This document shows positions 17,869 through 27,576 of a stretch of DNA of 64,000 nucleotides, piece by piece. A program made the translations under genes and the position numbers. Source of the stretch: Roseiarcus sp963779095 (GTDB lineage Bacteria > Pseudomonadota > Alphaproteobacteria > Rhizobiales > Beijerinckiaceae); assembly GCA_963779095.1 (NCBI GenBank), contig CAVZWU010000011.1, positions 372,001 through 436,000 of the forward strand, given 5' to 3'. The first letter of the stretch is position 1; each line of letters opens with the position of its first letter. The notes under the pieces were generated by a model. It searched no databases. It was not told where the DNA came from and saw nothing but the letters and a program-made list of their open reading frames with translations.

Positions 17869-18940
17869 ATGGCCAAGCCGAGGACCGGCGTGCATTCGGG
17901 ATTTGTGCGGACGGTGCTCGGCCCGATCCCTGTCGAGGCGATGGGCGTCACGCTCATGCACGAACATATCCTGCTCGACGCCTCGAGCTGGTGGCGACGC
18001 CCGTGTTGCGGCTCCGAGATCGCTATCGCCGAGCGGCCGCTCGACATGTCGATGATCGGCGATTTGCGGATGAACCCGTTCCTCAATCGCGACAATTGCG
18101 CGTTGCTCGACGTCAGGGCCGCGATCGAGGAGCTCGATCATTTGGTCGAATATGGCGGGAAAACCGTCGTCGATCCAACCAATCTCGGAATTGGGCGGGA
18201 CCCCTCTGCGTTGCAGAGGATCAGCCGGCGAACCGGACTTAACATCGTCATGGGCGCAGGCTTCTACCTCGAGCCGTCGCATCCGCCTTATGTGAAGGAC
18301 ATGACGATCGAAGCGATCGCAGAGGCCATCGCGGAAGACTGTGGCGTCTCGGAAGACGAGCCTGAGGTCTGCGCCGGAATTATCGGCGAAATCGGGATCA
18401 GCAAGGACTTCACCCCCTCCGAGGAAAAAGTGCTGAGGGGCGCCGCGCGCGCCTCGAGGCTCAGCGGCGCTCCCCTCTCCATTCATCTTCCCGGCTGGGA
18501 GCGGCTCGCCCATCGGGTCCTGGATGTCATCGAGAGCGAAGGGGCGGACCCTCGTCATGTGGTGCTCTGCCACATGAACCCGAGCCTGCACGACCACAAG
18601 TATCAGCGGAGCCTGGCGGACAGGGGCGCCTTCATCGAATACGATATGATCGGCATGGACTATTTCTACGCCGACCAGCAGGCGCAGTCGCCGTGCGACG
18701 AGGAGAACGCGATCGCCATCTGCAGGCTGGTCGAGGACGGCTGTCGCAACTCGATTCTCATGTCGCAGGACGTGTTCCTGAAGATGATGCTCGTGCGCTA
18801 CGGCGGGTTCGGCTACGGCTATATCCTCAAGCATTTCGTCCCGCGCCTGAAGCGCCATGGCATGGATCAGCGCACGATCGACCATATGCTCGATCGAAAA
18901 CCCGCGGCGGGTTTTCTCCGCCGAGCATCGCGCGCGCTGA
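17869..18940 (+). CDS. Phosphotriesterase-family (COG1735) lactonase-like hydrolase, C-terminal frameshift
   Basis: The amidohydrolase barrel begins with the metal-binding HxH at H31 and H33 (VTLMHEHILLD). It continues with GIIGEIGIS, where a glutamate takes the place of the carbamylated lysine as in many PTE-like lactonases, then IHLPGWE, VLCHMNPS and the late Asp in LMSQDVFLK. COG1735 members hydrolyse sugar lactones, some phosphorylated. Near 18893 a one-base shift breaks the frame: the true end is the family terminus NPRRVFSAEH, stopping at 18940, while the uncorrected frame runs to 19017 and overlaps the next gene. A good AGAGGGGG ribosome binding site precedes the ATG. It follows the permease by 16 bases. 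Confidence 0.85.
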
Positions 18941-18982
18941 CGGGAGCAAAACGCAGAGCGGTGGCGGCGAACGGCAAACACG

Positions 18983-19904
18983 ATGATCCATGTGATCGGC
19001 AACGCCGCAGTCGATAGCGTCATGCAGGTGGACCGCTTTCCGCGGCCCGGTGAAACGATCGTGGCTCTTGGAGCCTCCGAAGATCTTGGCGGCAAGGGCG
19101 CCAATCAGGCGGTCGCTGCCGCGCGTTGCGGCGCTAAAGTTCGCCTTGTCGCGGCAATCGGCGATGACGCGGAGGGCGCGCGATATTCGGTCCAGCCTCG
19201 CCAGCGAAGGCGTGCTGACGGACGGCTTGGCGACCTCGTCTTACGGGACTGATCGCTGCGCCATTACGGTCAATCGCCGTGGCGAGAACACGATTGTGAG
19301 CCTCATCGAGGCGGCGCGCCATTTCGATCCGGTTGCGGAGACGCCGATTGACGCATGGATCGCGCCGGGCGACTTCGTCGTCATGCAGGGCAATTTGCGT
19401 CCGGACATCACGCGGGACTGTCTCGCTCTGGCGAAGGCGAAGGGCGCGATAACCGCGCTCAATCCGTCGCCGACCTACGCCGCTCACGATTACAATTGGA
19501 CGCTCGTCGATCTCGTCGTCGCCAACCGCGGCGAGGCGATCGAGCTGGCGGACGGCGCGGCGGAAGAGGCGGCGCGGACGCTTCGCCGGAAAGGCGCAGG
19601 AGCGGTCGTTCTCACATTGGGCGCCGACGGCGCCGCTTTCTTCTCGGCCGACGACACATTTCGCGTGGCGGCGCCGGAGGTGAGCGCGGTCGACACAGTC
19701 GGCGCCGGCGACGTGTTCTGCGGCGTTCTGATCGCCGCCAAGATTCTTGGCCGCGGCTGGAGAGAAGCGCTCGCGGCCGCGACCGAAGCCGCTTCGATTT
19801 CGGTCACGCGAAAGGGGGTCCTCGCTTCCTTTCCGTCCCGCGAGGAGATGGCGGCCATTCTTGAGCGCGCCGCGCTCGGACGCCTCGAGGAGGAGCGGCG
19901 ATGA
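18983..19904 (+). CDS. PfkB-family sugar kinase (ribokinase-like), frameshifted
   Basis: The N-terminal part has VIGNAAVDSVMQVDRFPRPG and LGGKGANQAVAAARCGAKV, the first PfkB signature. A frameshift near 19185 leads to a second frame with VLTDGLATSSYGTDRCAITV, LNPSPTYAAHDYN, VVANRGEAIELADG, VVLTLGADGAAFFS and the catalytic box VDTVGAGDVFCGVLIA. It is ribokinase-sized, about 305 residues, and should phosphorylate a sugar or a nucleoside-like compound. Its stop overlaps the next start (ATGA at 19901-19904). Substrate unknown; the context suggests the solute brought in by the FrcBCA-like transporter. Confidence 0.85.
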
Positions 19905-20748
19905 CGGACGCGCCTTCTGTCGCGCGAGACCGGAGAGCGCGCTGAAAGCCCTGTTCGGGCGCTCAAACGCCGTTCTGATCGGCGTCGTTCACCTCCTGCC
20001 GTTGCCGGGATCGCCAGACTATTCCGGCGGCGGCGTCGAGCCGATCTATGCGCGGGCGCTTGGCGATGCGAGAGCTTACGCCGACGCCGGCTTTGACGGT
20101 CTCATCGTTGAGAACCACGGCGACATCCCTTTCTCGAAACCTGAGGACATCGGCCCGGAAACGGCGGCGCATATGGCGATCGCGACCGATCGCGTCCGGG
20201 GCGCAACCGGGCTGCCGGTCGGGATCAACGTTCTGGCCAACGCCGCCCTTCACGCTCTCGCGATTGCCAGCGCGGCAGGCGCGCGGTTCGTGCGCGTCAA
20301 TCAATGGGCCAACGCCTATGTCGCCAACGAAGGCCTGATCGAAGGCGCGGCGGCGAAAGCGACGCGTTACCGCAGCCTGCTTCAGGCGCGAGACGTCAAG
20401 GTTTTCGCCGACGCGCATGTCGAGCACGGCGCCCACGCCATCGTGCAGGATCGGCCGATCGCCGAGCTCGTCCGCGACGTCGAGTTTTTCAACGCCGATG
20501 TCGTCATCTTCACCGGCCAGCGGACCGGTCACGCCGCCGATCTCGACTATCTCCGCAAGATCCGGGCGGCCGCTTCGCTTCCGACGCTTGTCGGCAGCGG
20601 CGTTGATTCCGATAATGTCGGCGACATTCTCGCCATCGTCGACGGCGTCATCGTCGCAAGCTCTTTGAAGGTCGATGGGCGCTGGTGGAACCCCGTCGAT
20701 CGCGACCGGGCCAAGCTTTTCGTTGACCGCGCCCGGAAAGCGCCATGA
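19901..20748 (+). CDS. BtpA/SgcQ-family TIM-barrel protein, N-terminal frameshift
   Basis: After a short N-terminus from the ATG at 19901 the frame shifts near 19935, and the rest reads LKALFGRSNAVLIGVVHLLP, GGGVEPIYARALGDARAYAD, GFDGLIVENHGDIPF, VGINVLANAALHALAIA, RVNQWANAYVANEG and SLPTLVGSGVDSDNVGDIL. This is the BtpA family. BtpA is linked to photosystem I biogenesis in cyanobacteria, but bacterial relatives such as SgcQ sit in sugar operons and their reaction is unknown. The gene overlaps the kinase gene and is followed by the TenA-like gene after 10 bases. A sugar-phosphate aldolase, isomerase or glycosidase-like role is possible but unproven. Confidence 0.85.
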
Positions 20749-20758
20749 ACAAAGCGCC

Positions 20759-21406
20759 ATGAACGAAGCGTCATCGTTCTCGGAGCGCATGCGCGCCCGC
20801 GCGGATCGAACATGGAGAGCGATCCTTCGCCACCGCTTCTTTCGCGAGGTCGCGACGGACGCCATCGCCGATCGCGTCTTCGCCCGATATCTCAGGATCG
20901 AATATGGCTTCGTGGACACTGCGGCGAGGGCGCTCGGCTATGCCGTCGCCAAGGCGCCGTCGTTTGAGGAACGGCGGCGTCTGGGCTTGGGTCTCTACGG
21001 GCTCGTCACCGACCAGGAGCAGGTGTTCGTGGACGCCTTCGCGCTGATGCGCGCGCCCTCCAATGAGCGCACCGGTCTTCCGCCGCAGGGGCTCACGCTT
21101 CCGCTGCACACGCTCTTTCTCAAGGCGGCGGAGACGCAGGGCTATGAGGAGATCCTCGCCTGCACTTTGGCGGTTTCGACCTGGTGCTCGGCGGCCAGCC
21201 AGACGCCCTCTTCGCGGGCCTATATTCGCGACTGGGTCGCTCTCCATTCCGGAGGCGCGTTCGCCGAACATGTCGCGTGGGTCCGCGCGGAGATCGACGC
21301 AAGAGGACCCACCCTCGCCGGAGCCCGGCAAGCGCGCATGGCGGAGCTGTTTGAGGAGGTCCTGAAGGCGGAGATCGCGTTCCACGACGCCGCCTACGCG
21401 CTTTGA
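20759..21406 (+). CDS. tenA: TenA/PqqC-superfamily protein
   Basis: A 215-residue all-helical protein. Cys135 in ILACTLAVSTWC and Glu205 in KAEIAFHD stand at the positions of the catalytic Cys135 and Glu205 of Bacillus TenA, and the EYGFVD region at 48-53 holds a Glu where TenA has Asp44. TenA cleaves aminomethyl-pyrimidine from thiamine breakdown products, but many homologues have other roles. No thiamine gene or TPP riboswitch is seen nearby. Its place at the end of a sugar uptake and kinase operon suggests a different N-glycoside or amine hydrolysis, which is inference. The ATG at 20759 is used because it lies 10 bases after the BtpA stop. The operon ends in a strong hairpin. Confidence 0.8.
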   Translation: MNEASSFSERMRARADRTWRAILRHRFFREVATDAIADRVFARYLRIEYGFVDTAARALGYAVAKAPSFEERRRLGLGLYGLVTDQEQVFVDAFALMRAPSNERTGLPPQGLTLPLHTLFLKAAETQGYEEILACTLAVSTWCSAASQTPSSRAYIRDWVALHSGGAFAEHVAWVRAEIDARGPTLAGARQARMAELFEEVLKAEIAFHDAAYAL

Positions 21407-21499
21407 GACAGGCGATCCGGGACCCCTGAGCACGGAGCCAGCCTTGGGCGCCTTACCCTTCCCGATTGCAACCATCGCGCGAATTCTACGAAAGTCAAC

Positions 21500-21547
21500 G
21501 AAAGCAAAGACAAGCAAAATAGCTTTCTTTTGCTTTTTTTTGCTTTC
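21500..21547. terminator. Bidirectional terminator-like hairpin between convergent operons
   Basis: A 20-base arm (21500-21519, GAAAGCAAAGACAAGCAAAA) pairs with 21528-21547 with two mismatches around an 8-base loop. The stem is AT-rich and contains T8 at 21534-21541, striking in such GC-rich DNA. It lies about 95 bases after the TenA-like gene and 250 bases beyond the stop of the opposing HAD gene, so it can end transcription from both sides. Confidence 0.65.
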
Positions 21548-21796
21548 CTTTAGTTTTCGGAATCGGGACTTTTCAAAGGGTTACGCGCGAAAAAAGTGAA
21601 AAAAATTCCTGGTTCCCGGCTCGCGCGGCGGGGTGTGGTTGAGCAGGTTTTCAAACAGCCGAGAACCCATCGCCGCCCGGCTTTTTGGACTGGAAGAGAC
21701 AGATTCCGATAACAAGAATAACTAGCGAAAAGTTCTGATTTTGTCAAGACAAAAGTTCCCCCCCCCCCAAACACAGAGCCGGCTCTCGGCAACGCG
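21548..21796. other. AT-rich intergenic stretch with hairpin and C11 tract
   Basis: No gene is seen here. A perfect small hairpin has TTTTGTC (21739-21745) and GACAAAA (21748-21754) around two bases, followed directly by a run of eleven C at 21758-21768. The hairpin may be a second terminator for the minus-strand operon ending at 21797. The stretch differs in composition from its surroundings. Confidence 0.5.
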
Positions 21797-22627
21797 CTAC
21801 CAGGCCAGATTTTCAACGACGAAATCGGGAACTGTCCCATGCCGGCCAATCTCGGCCGCGAGCTCCTTATCGGAGAGGTCGGCGAGAATTCCTGTCCGCA
21901 CAAGCGCGGCCAAGGCGCCAAACGCATGCGCGCCCACGATGTCATGCTCGACACTGTCGCCTACGCAAAGAACGTCGCCCGGATCCTCAACATCGGAAAG
22001 GCTGGCGGCGGCCCGGTACACGTCGGCGAAAGGCTTGCCTATCCATGTGACGTCGCCGCCCAGCTCCTGATAAATTTCGGCTATCCGCCCTGCCCCGGGA
22101 GCGACGCCCGCTGCCGTCAGCATGAGCCTGTCCGGATTGACGCAGACGCAGGGCGCGCCGCGCCGGGCGGCCGGCGCAAGCAGCTTGCGATAATCGTCGA
22201 GCGAGAAACGGTCGGCTCGAGAGCCCGCGATAACCACGAGATCGGCCGCCGCACCCTCCGCCGCGGAGGCGACGCCAAGGGCGCGAACGAATTCGTCGCC
22301 TCCGCTGCTCGAAATCGTGAAGCAGCGGGTTTCCGGCGTGAGCCGCACGGGAACGCGCCCGCTCTTCAGCAGAGTTCTCGCCACATCGCCCGAGGTGACC
22401 AGGAAATGATAGAGCTCCCGGTCAAAGCCCAGCGTCTTCATACGCTGCGCATTGGCCTCCCCGGTGAGGCCGGAATTGGAGAGGACGACGATCCGCACGC
22501 CACGCGATTTCAGCGCGGCCAGCGCGTCCCTTGCGCCCGGATATGGGCTTCGTCCGTCGTGCAGGACGCCATATTGATCGAAGAAAACCGCCTTGAAGCA
22601 GGATGCGAGCGCGAGGAAACGAGACAA
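21797..22627 (-). CDS. HAD-superfamily class IIA phosphatase (NagD-like)
   Basis: About 276 residues. The catalytic box is FDQYGVLHDG (DxxGxLxDG), motif II is IVVLSNSGLTG, and the late region has WIGKPFADVYRAA and LCVGDSVEHDIVGA, motif IV with its Asp. These match the NagD-like group that removes phosphate from small sugar phosphates or 2-phosphoglycolate-like compounds. The start is uncertain: a TTG at 22627 lies five bases after the kinase stop and gives the normal length, while the frame stays open to 22684. It is the last gene of the 12-gene directon, where it may release or recycle a phosphorylated intermediate. Confidence 0.82.
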   Translation of the reverse strand: MSRFLALASCFKAVFFDQYGVLHDGRSPYPGARDALAALKSRGVRIVVLSNSGLTGEANAQRMKTLGFDRELYHFLVTSGDVARTLLKSGRVPVRLTPETRCFTISSSGGDEFVRALGVASAAEGAAADLVVIAGSRADRFSLDDYRKLLAPAARRGAPCVCVNPDRLMLTAAGVAPGAGRIAEIYQELGGDVTWIGKPFADVYRAAASLSDVEDPGDVLCVGDSVEHDIVGAHAFGALAALVRTGILADLSDKELAAEIGRHGTVPDFVVENLAW

Positions 22628-22632
22628 GGCGC

Positions 22633-23895
22633 CTACCCGGAATCGCCGAGGCGCCGAAGCGCGAGACGCGCGACGCCCACGCAAGCGTGGTGCGAATCCG
22701 CCTGTTTCAAAGGAGCAGGCAGATGGCGCTGCCGAATCCTGGCCCAGGCCGCGTTCACGGCCCCGCCGCCCACGGTTCGGACGGAGCGCAGTTCGGGCGC
22801 GCCGAGCTCCGCGAGCTTGCGGTAGGCTTCGGCCTCGATCGCGGCGACGCCCTCCAGGATCGCCTGAAAGAAGATCGCGTCGTCGGCTGGCCTGGGCTCA
22901 AGCCGCGGCGCAAGCTGCGGGTCGTTGACCGGGAAGCGCTCGCCTGGCCGCAATAGCGGGTAGTAGCTCAAACCCGTCGGCGCCTCCGGTTTGAGCGCCG
23001 CGGAAAGCGCTGCAAGACGATCACGGGGGAAGAACCGTTCGATCACCTTGCCGCCCGTGTTCGAGGCGCCGCCCGCAAGCCAGGCCGAACCGATCCGATG
23101 GCTGTAGACGCCAAACTCCGGAGCGAAAATCGGCTGGTCGCACAAGAGCTTGACGACGAGCGTCGATCCGAGCGCGGTCACCCCGTCGCCCGTCTGCGCC
23201 GCGCCGGTCGCCAGAAACGAGGCGCAACCGTCCGTCGTCCCCGCATGGACCCACGCAGAAGCGGGTATCCCAAGACTCACCGCCTCTTCAGAGACGCGCC
23301 CGATCGGCGCGCCGGGCTCCAGAACGACCGGCAGTTTCGCGACATCCGCTCCGGCCCGCGCGATCCACTCGGGCCATCGAGCCGCGACAGGATCGTAACC
23401 GGTCTTCAGCGCATTGTTCCAGTCGCTGCGATCGAACCTTCCGCTCAGCCTTCCAGCGATCCAATCCGCCTGGTGCAGGATGTGGCGAGCGCCCGGCCGG
23501 TGCTGCATCATCAGGACCCTCGCGAGCGCGGACGTCGAGCCGCGGGCCGCGCTTCCGGCTGGCGCATGATCGGCGATCGCGCGCAGCACGGCCTCGTCGT
23601 CGCAAGGCTCGTCATACATGCGCGGCCGCCCGACCGGCGCTCCCCTCTCGTCCACCGCGAGCACTGTGCCGGACGTTCCATCGACCGCTATCGCGCGCAC
23701 GCGGCCAAGGTCCCATTTTCGGCCAAGATCCGTGAGAGCGGCGCGCACAGAGCCCCACCAGCTCTCGGGCGCCGTCGCGTCGCCGCCGACCGCCATCGCC
23801 GCCTCGGCCGAGGCCAGCAGGGCGCCGTCGTCCCCCAGAGCCGCCGCCCGCGCCCCGGACGTGCCGACGTCAATTCCAATAACGCATGCGGGCAT
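22633..23895 (-). CDS. FGGY-family carbohydrate kinase
   Basis: A 420-residue kinase. It starts MPACVIGIDVGTSGARAAAL, the phosphate-binding loop. IAVDGTSGTVLAVDERG, AGTTDGCASFLATGA and VGGGAVNAAW follow, the last being the adenosine-binding GGG motif. It is somewhat shorter than typical xylulokinase (about 480-500), as in compact FGGY members. It is intact. The start lies 12 bases after the corrected end of the class II aldolase gene. It is the second FGGY kinase of this directon; phosphorylation of a ketose before cleavage by the neighbouring aldolase is the natural guess. Confidence 0.88.
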   Translation of the reverse strand: MPACVIGIDVGTSGARAAALGDDGALLASAEAAMAVGGDATAPESWWGSVRAALTDLGRKWDLGRVRAIAVDGTSGTVLAVDERGAPVGRPRMYDEPCDDEAVLRAIADHAPAGSAARGSTSALARVLMMQHRPGARHILHQADWIAGRLSGRFDRSDWNNALKTGYDPVAARWPEWIARAGADVAKLPVVLEPGAPIGRVSEEAVSLGIPASAWVHAGTTDGCASFLATGAAQTGDGVTALGSTLVVKLLCDQPIFAPEFGVYSHRIGSAWLAGGASNTGGKVIERFFPRDRLAALSAALKPEAPTGLSYYPLLRPGERFPVNDPQLAPRLEPRPADDAIFFQAILEGVAAIEAEAYRKLAELGAPELRSVRTVGGGAVNAAWARIRQRHLPAPLKQADSHHACVGVARLALRRLGDSG

Positions 23896-23907
23896 CGGGT
23901 CTCAGGC

Positions 23908-24952
23908 TCATCTGGCGATCGACTGTCGGTAGGTCTCGGCTTCCCAGTTCATCAATTCTCGCTCCTCGGCGGCGGTCAGGACAATCGTCGGGGCGTCTTC
24001 TGGGATTGCGAGCCGCAACATCCGCAAGACATCGCGCCATCGCGTCCGCGTTCTTCGTCGCTGAACGATGAAGCACGATTCCGAGACCGGGCAAGGCCAG
24101 CATTGGGACCGGCCGGGGATTGTCGGGCACCCGGAGGCGTCCCCCAACGATTGTTCCCGTGACGAGGCCGGGCCCGAGAAAGACCACGTGATCGGGATAG
24201 AGCGAGCCGCGGCTGGCTATCGCCAGACTTTTCGGATCGAGCACGACGGCGTGCGCGGTCGAATCTTGCGGCAGCCGATATTCGGAGCCCTCGATAATCG
24301 AGGAAAGCGCCTGGACATCAGGCTCAGGCGCCGGGCGCGCCGGCGCGGAAAACGCCTCGCATACGCGCGCGGTGCGATCGGCGACTTCGGCGACCGTCCC
24401 GCCCGCGACGACGAGGCCATGATTGGCGAGAACGAAAACATTCGTATCGCTTGTCGATCGTTCCGAGACCGCCATGGCGAGCGGCAAGCCGGGTTTGCGA
24501 TACGGTACGAACGCGCACGCGACATCGGCTTGCCGTCCGAGACGTTCGCGCACGAGAGCCTCGCCGTCACGCCGGACGGCGAGGGCGATCGTGTTCACGC
24601 AATGAATATGAACGACAACCGGAGACGGAATCACCGCATGAACGCTGGTCTCGATCGAAGGCCGCAGGCCGCTCGCATTCAGATCCGAGTCTACAAAGTC
24701 GACCGCAGCCGCGGCGCGCGGATCGCGCTGCGCAATCGCCTCGCGCAAGGGATCCAGGCGAACGGGAGTCATGATGTCGTGAGCGAGCGCGTCGGCGAGC
24801 CATGTCCCCGACGCCTTGATCCACAGGACCCCGTCGCGCTTGATCGACGTATTGCCGCCGGCGCCCTGCGTCCGCAACGGATCAGCGCCAAGCGCCGCCG
24901 ACAGCTCGCGCAGCGCAAGAAGTTCACCGTCATCGTTGCTGGCCAAAGTCAT
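23908..24952 (-). CDS. Class II aldolase/adducin-family protein, C-terminal frameshift
   Basis: About 347 residues. The N-terminal half shows RTQGAGGNTSIKRDGVLWIK, the phosphate-binding GNTS motif, then SIETSVHAVIPSPVVVHIHC with zinc-binding histidines, and NVFVLANHGLVVAGG with the third. This is the RhaD/FucA-like zinc aldolase fold in a longer version. Near 24035 a one-base shift changes frame, and the true end reads LRLAIPEDAPTIVLTAAEER, stopping at 23908. The ATG overlaps the GlpD-like stop by four bases. It may cleave a phosphorylated ketose, or act as an epimerase or dehydratase as some relatives do. Confidence 0.85.
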
Positions 24953-26467
24953 CGGACCGCCTGTGGCGTCGCCATCTCGAACCAGGCCGCGAAATCCGCG
25001 CGCTGCCTGTCCGTGAGATGCAGCCCGTGCTTCGTTCGTCTCTCGAGAATGTCCTCAGCGTCCACCGCCCATTCGTTCTCCACAAGAAAACGCGCCTCGG
25101 ATTCATAAAGGGTCCCGCCGAACAGACGCCCCAGGTCGCCGATCGACTTGGCGCCCTCCAGGAGACTCTCGACTCTCGAACCATATCTCCGGGCATAGCC
25201 GCGGGCGACTTCCTGCGGGAGCCAGGGACGCCGCCTGCGCAGCTCCTGTAGAAAGAGTGAGAAATCGGCGCCAGGAATGTCCCCTCCCGGCAAAGGCGCG
25301 TGCTCTGTCCAGGGACCCGCCATCTGGGGGAAGTAAGGCGAAAGCTTTTCCAGAGCGTGCTCCGAAAGCCTTCGATAGGTGGTGATCTTGCCGCCAAAGA
25401 CAGAGAGCATCGGCGCTTGGCCGGCCGGCGCTTCCACATCGAAGACATAGTCGCGCGTCACCGCGCTCGGGTTGGCCGCCTTGTCGTCGAAAAGCGGGCG
25501 CACGCCCGAAAAAGCGTGGACGACGTCGCCGGCCTTGGGCGCATCCTCGAAGTACCGGTCAACGACGGAAAGGAGATACTTGATTTCGTCGGGATCGACG
25601 CGCACGTCCTCGGCTCGCCCCTCAAACGGAATGTCCGTCGTGCCGATGAGCGCAAGGTCGCCCTCATAGGGGTTGACGAAGATGACCCGCTTGTCGCTGT
25701 GCTGCAGAAGATAAGCCTGGTCGCCATTCCAGAACTTGCGCGTAATGATGTGACTGCCTTTGACGAGCCGGACGCGGCTCTCGGCGTTGCGCCCTGCGCG
25801 ACGCAGAATGTCCTCGACCCACGGACCCGCGGCGTTGACGATCACCTTGCCGGCCGCAGCAAGCAATTGGCCATCGCGGAGGTTGCGCAGATCGACACGC
25901 CATTGGTCGCCTTCGCGTCGCGCCGATTCGAGCGACGTTCTGGTCAGCACCGCGCCGCCGCGGTTGCGAATGTCGACAGCGTTGAGAACGACGAGTCGCG
26001 CATCGTCCACCCAGCAGTCCGAATATTCAAACGCGCGCTTAAAGTTCTTGCGGATGGGCTCGCCCTCGGGCGCTGTCGACAGATCCAGGCTTCGGGTCGA
26101 GGGCAAGATGCGGCGCCCGCCCAAATGATCGTAGAGAAAGAGGCCCGCCCTGACCATCCAAGCCGGCCGTTGCTCGGGACTGTGCGGCAGGACGAACCGC
26201 ATCGGCCAGATGATATGCGGCGCGGCACGAAGCAGAACCTCGCCGCTCGATCAGCGCTTCGCGGACGAGACGAAATTCATAGTACTCGAGATAGCGCAGC
26301 CCGCCGTGGACAAGCTTGCCCGACCGGGAGGACGTGCCCTGCGCGAGATCGCCCTTCTCGCACAACAGCACCGAAAGCCCGCGGCCCTCGGCGTCGCGCG
26401 CGATGCCGGCTCCGTTGACGCCGCCGCCGACGACGATGAGGTCGAACTGGCCGAGGTCTCGCGTCAT
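24949..26467 (-). CDS. glpD: GlpD/EryB-family FAD-dependent polyol-phosphate dehydrogenase, frameshifted
   Basis: The N-terminal FAD loop is DLIVVGGGVNGAGIARDAEG, followed by LAQGTSSRSGKLVHGGLRYL. A one-base loss near 26230 shifts the frame. The rest begins WPMRFVLPHS and contains DHLGGRRILP, FEYSDCWVDDARLVVLNA, VNAAGPWVEDILRRAG and VFGGKITTYRRLSEHALE. The corrected length of about 505 residues fits GlpD, the membrane-associated glycerol-3-phosphate dehydrogenase. It fits equally the sister enzyme EryB, which oxidises erythritol phosphate in Brucella and rhizobia. The SorC regulator, FGGY kinase and polyol transporter nearby make a tetritol or similar polyol phosphate as likely as glycerol-3-phosphate. 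Confidence 0.85.
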
Positions 26468-26512
26468 CGAAGTTCGCAATTTCGCGCGGAACAGCTCATG
26501 TGACCGGACAGC

Positions 26513-27576
26513 TCAGCAGGGATTGAGGGGACCTTCCCCTGCAAGGTAACGGCGAACTTCCTCCGCCGCGGCTTCGGCGGCGAATTTCACGGTTTTGACG
26601 GAGGCTCCGGCGATGTGCGGCGTCAAGGTCACATTGTCGAGCCGCAGCAATTCCAGATTGGCGGGCGCAGGCTCGACGGCGAAAGTTTCGATCGCCGCGC
26701 CGCGCAGACGCCGCGCCTTGAGCGCCTCTGTCAGCGCGTCATAGTCGACCATCGGGCCGCGCGCCGTGTTCACGAAATAGGCGCCAGGCTTCATCTCCGC
26801 GAATTGATCGCGGCCAATGAACCCGCGCGTCTCCTCCGTCACGCGCGCGTGCAGCGTCACGACGTCGCTCTCGCGCAAGAGCCGGTCGAGCGGAGACCTG
26901 AACGACTCCATCGCGCAAGTCTTCGGCCGACAATTGAACGTAAGGGTCGCAAACCAGAATGCGGCAGCCGAACGCCTTCAGAATGCGCACGACCTTGGTC
27001 CCCACATGCCCGTAGCCGATCACGCCGACCGTCATTTCCGACAATTCCTCGCCGGTCAGGTCGGCGCGATAGAGATCGCCCCGCCATTCGCCGCGACGCA
27101 GGCTTTCGTGCCCCCTCGTTATGAGGCGAGTTTCCGCGAGGATGGCGCCGATGGTGAATTCGGCGACCGCGGATGCGTTTCGTCCGGGAGTGTTGACCAC
27201 GCAGAATCTTCCGCTTGCGCGCCGCGTCCATGTCGATGTTCACCGGGCCGCCGCGAGAGACGGCGATCAGCTTCAACCGGGGCAGCCGTTCGATCACGCC
27301 AGCGGAGAATGGCGCGAGATGGGTGACGGCGATCTCGGCGCCGTCCATATGCGCCACCACCTCGTCAGCCGTACCCTGATACTCCTTCAGCCCCTCCATT
27401 CCCGGCTCGGCATATCCGTGCTCCATCGGCTCGTCCGGCCAGGGCATCTCGTGCGATCTGATATCGGCGTCGTCTCCGCACTTCCGCCGGATCGCCTGCT
27501 CGAACATGGACGGCAACATGAAGCGGTCGCCCATGATGGAGATGATCGGCGTCGGGCGCGCGGGGTCCTTGCTCAA
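26513..27576 (-). CDS. 2-hydroxyacid dehydrogenase (SerA/phosphoglycerate dehydrogenase-like), two frameshifts
   Basis: Three frames join into about 355 residues. The first has PIISIMGDRFMLPSMFEQAI and LKLIAVSRGGPVNIDMDAA. The second has VNTPGRNASAVAEFTIGAIL and the NAD loop VGVIGYGHVGTKVVRILKAFG. The third has VVTLHARVTEETRGFIG, FVNTARGPMVDYDAL, the catalytic E in AAIETFAVEP and TPHIAGASVKT with the catalytic His. Frame changes occur near 27180 and 26905. A TTG at 27576 overlaps the kinase stop (TTGA) and gives a normal N-terminus. It would reduce a 2-oxoacid or oxidise a 2-hydroxyacid, with NAD(H), within the polyol or sugar-acid directon. Confidence 0.85.

Noticed and set aside
21758..21768. 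C11 tract as a phase-variation switch
   Set aside because: It lies outside any gene and promoter, so a coding switch is unlikely; kept only as a minor observation.
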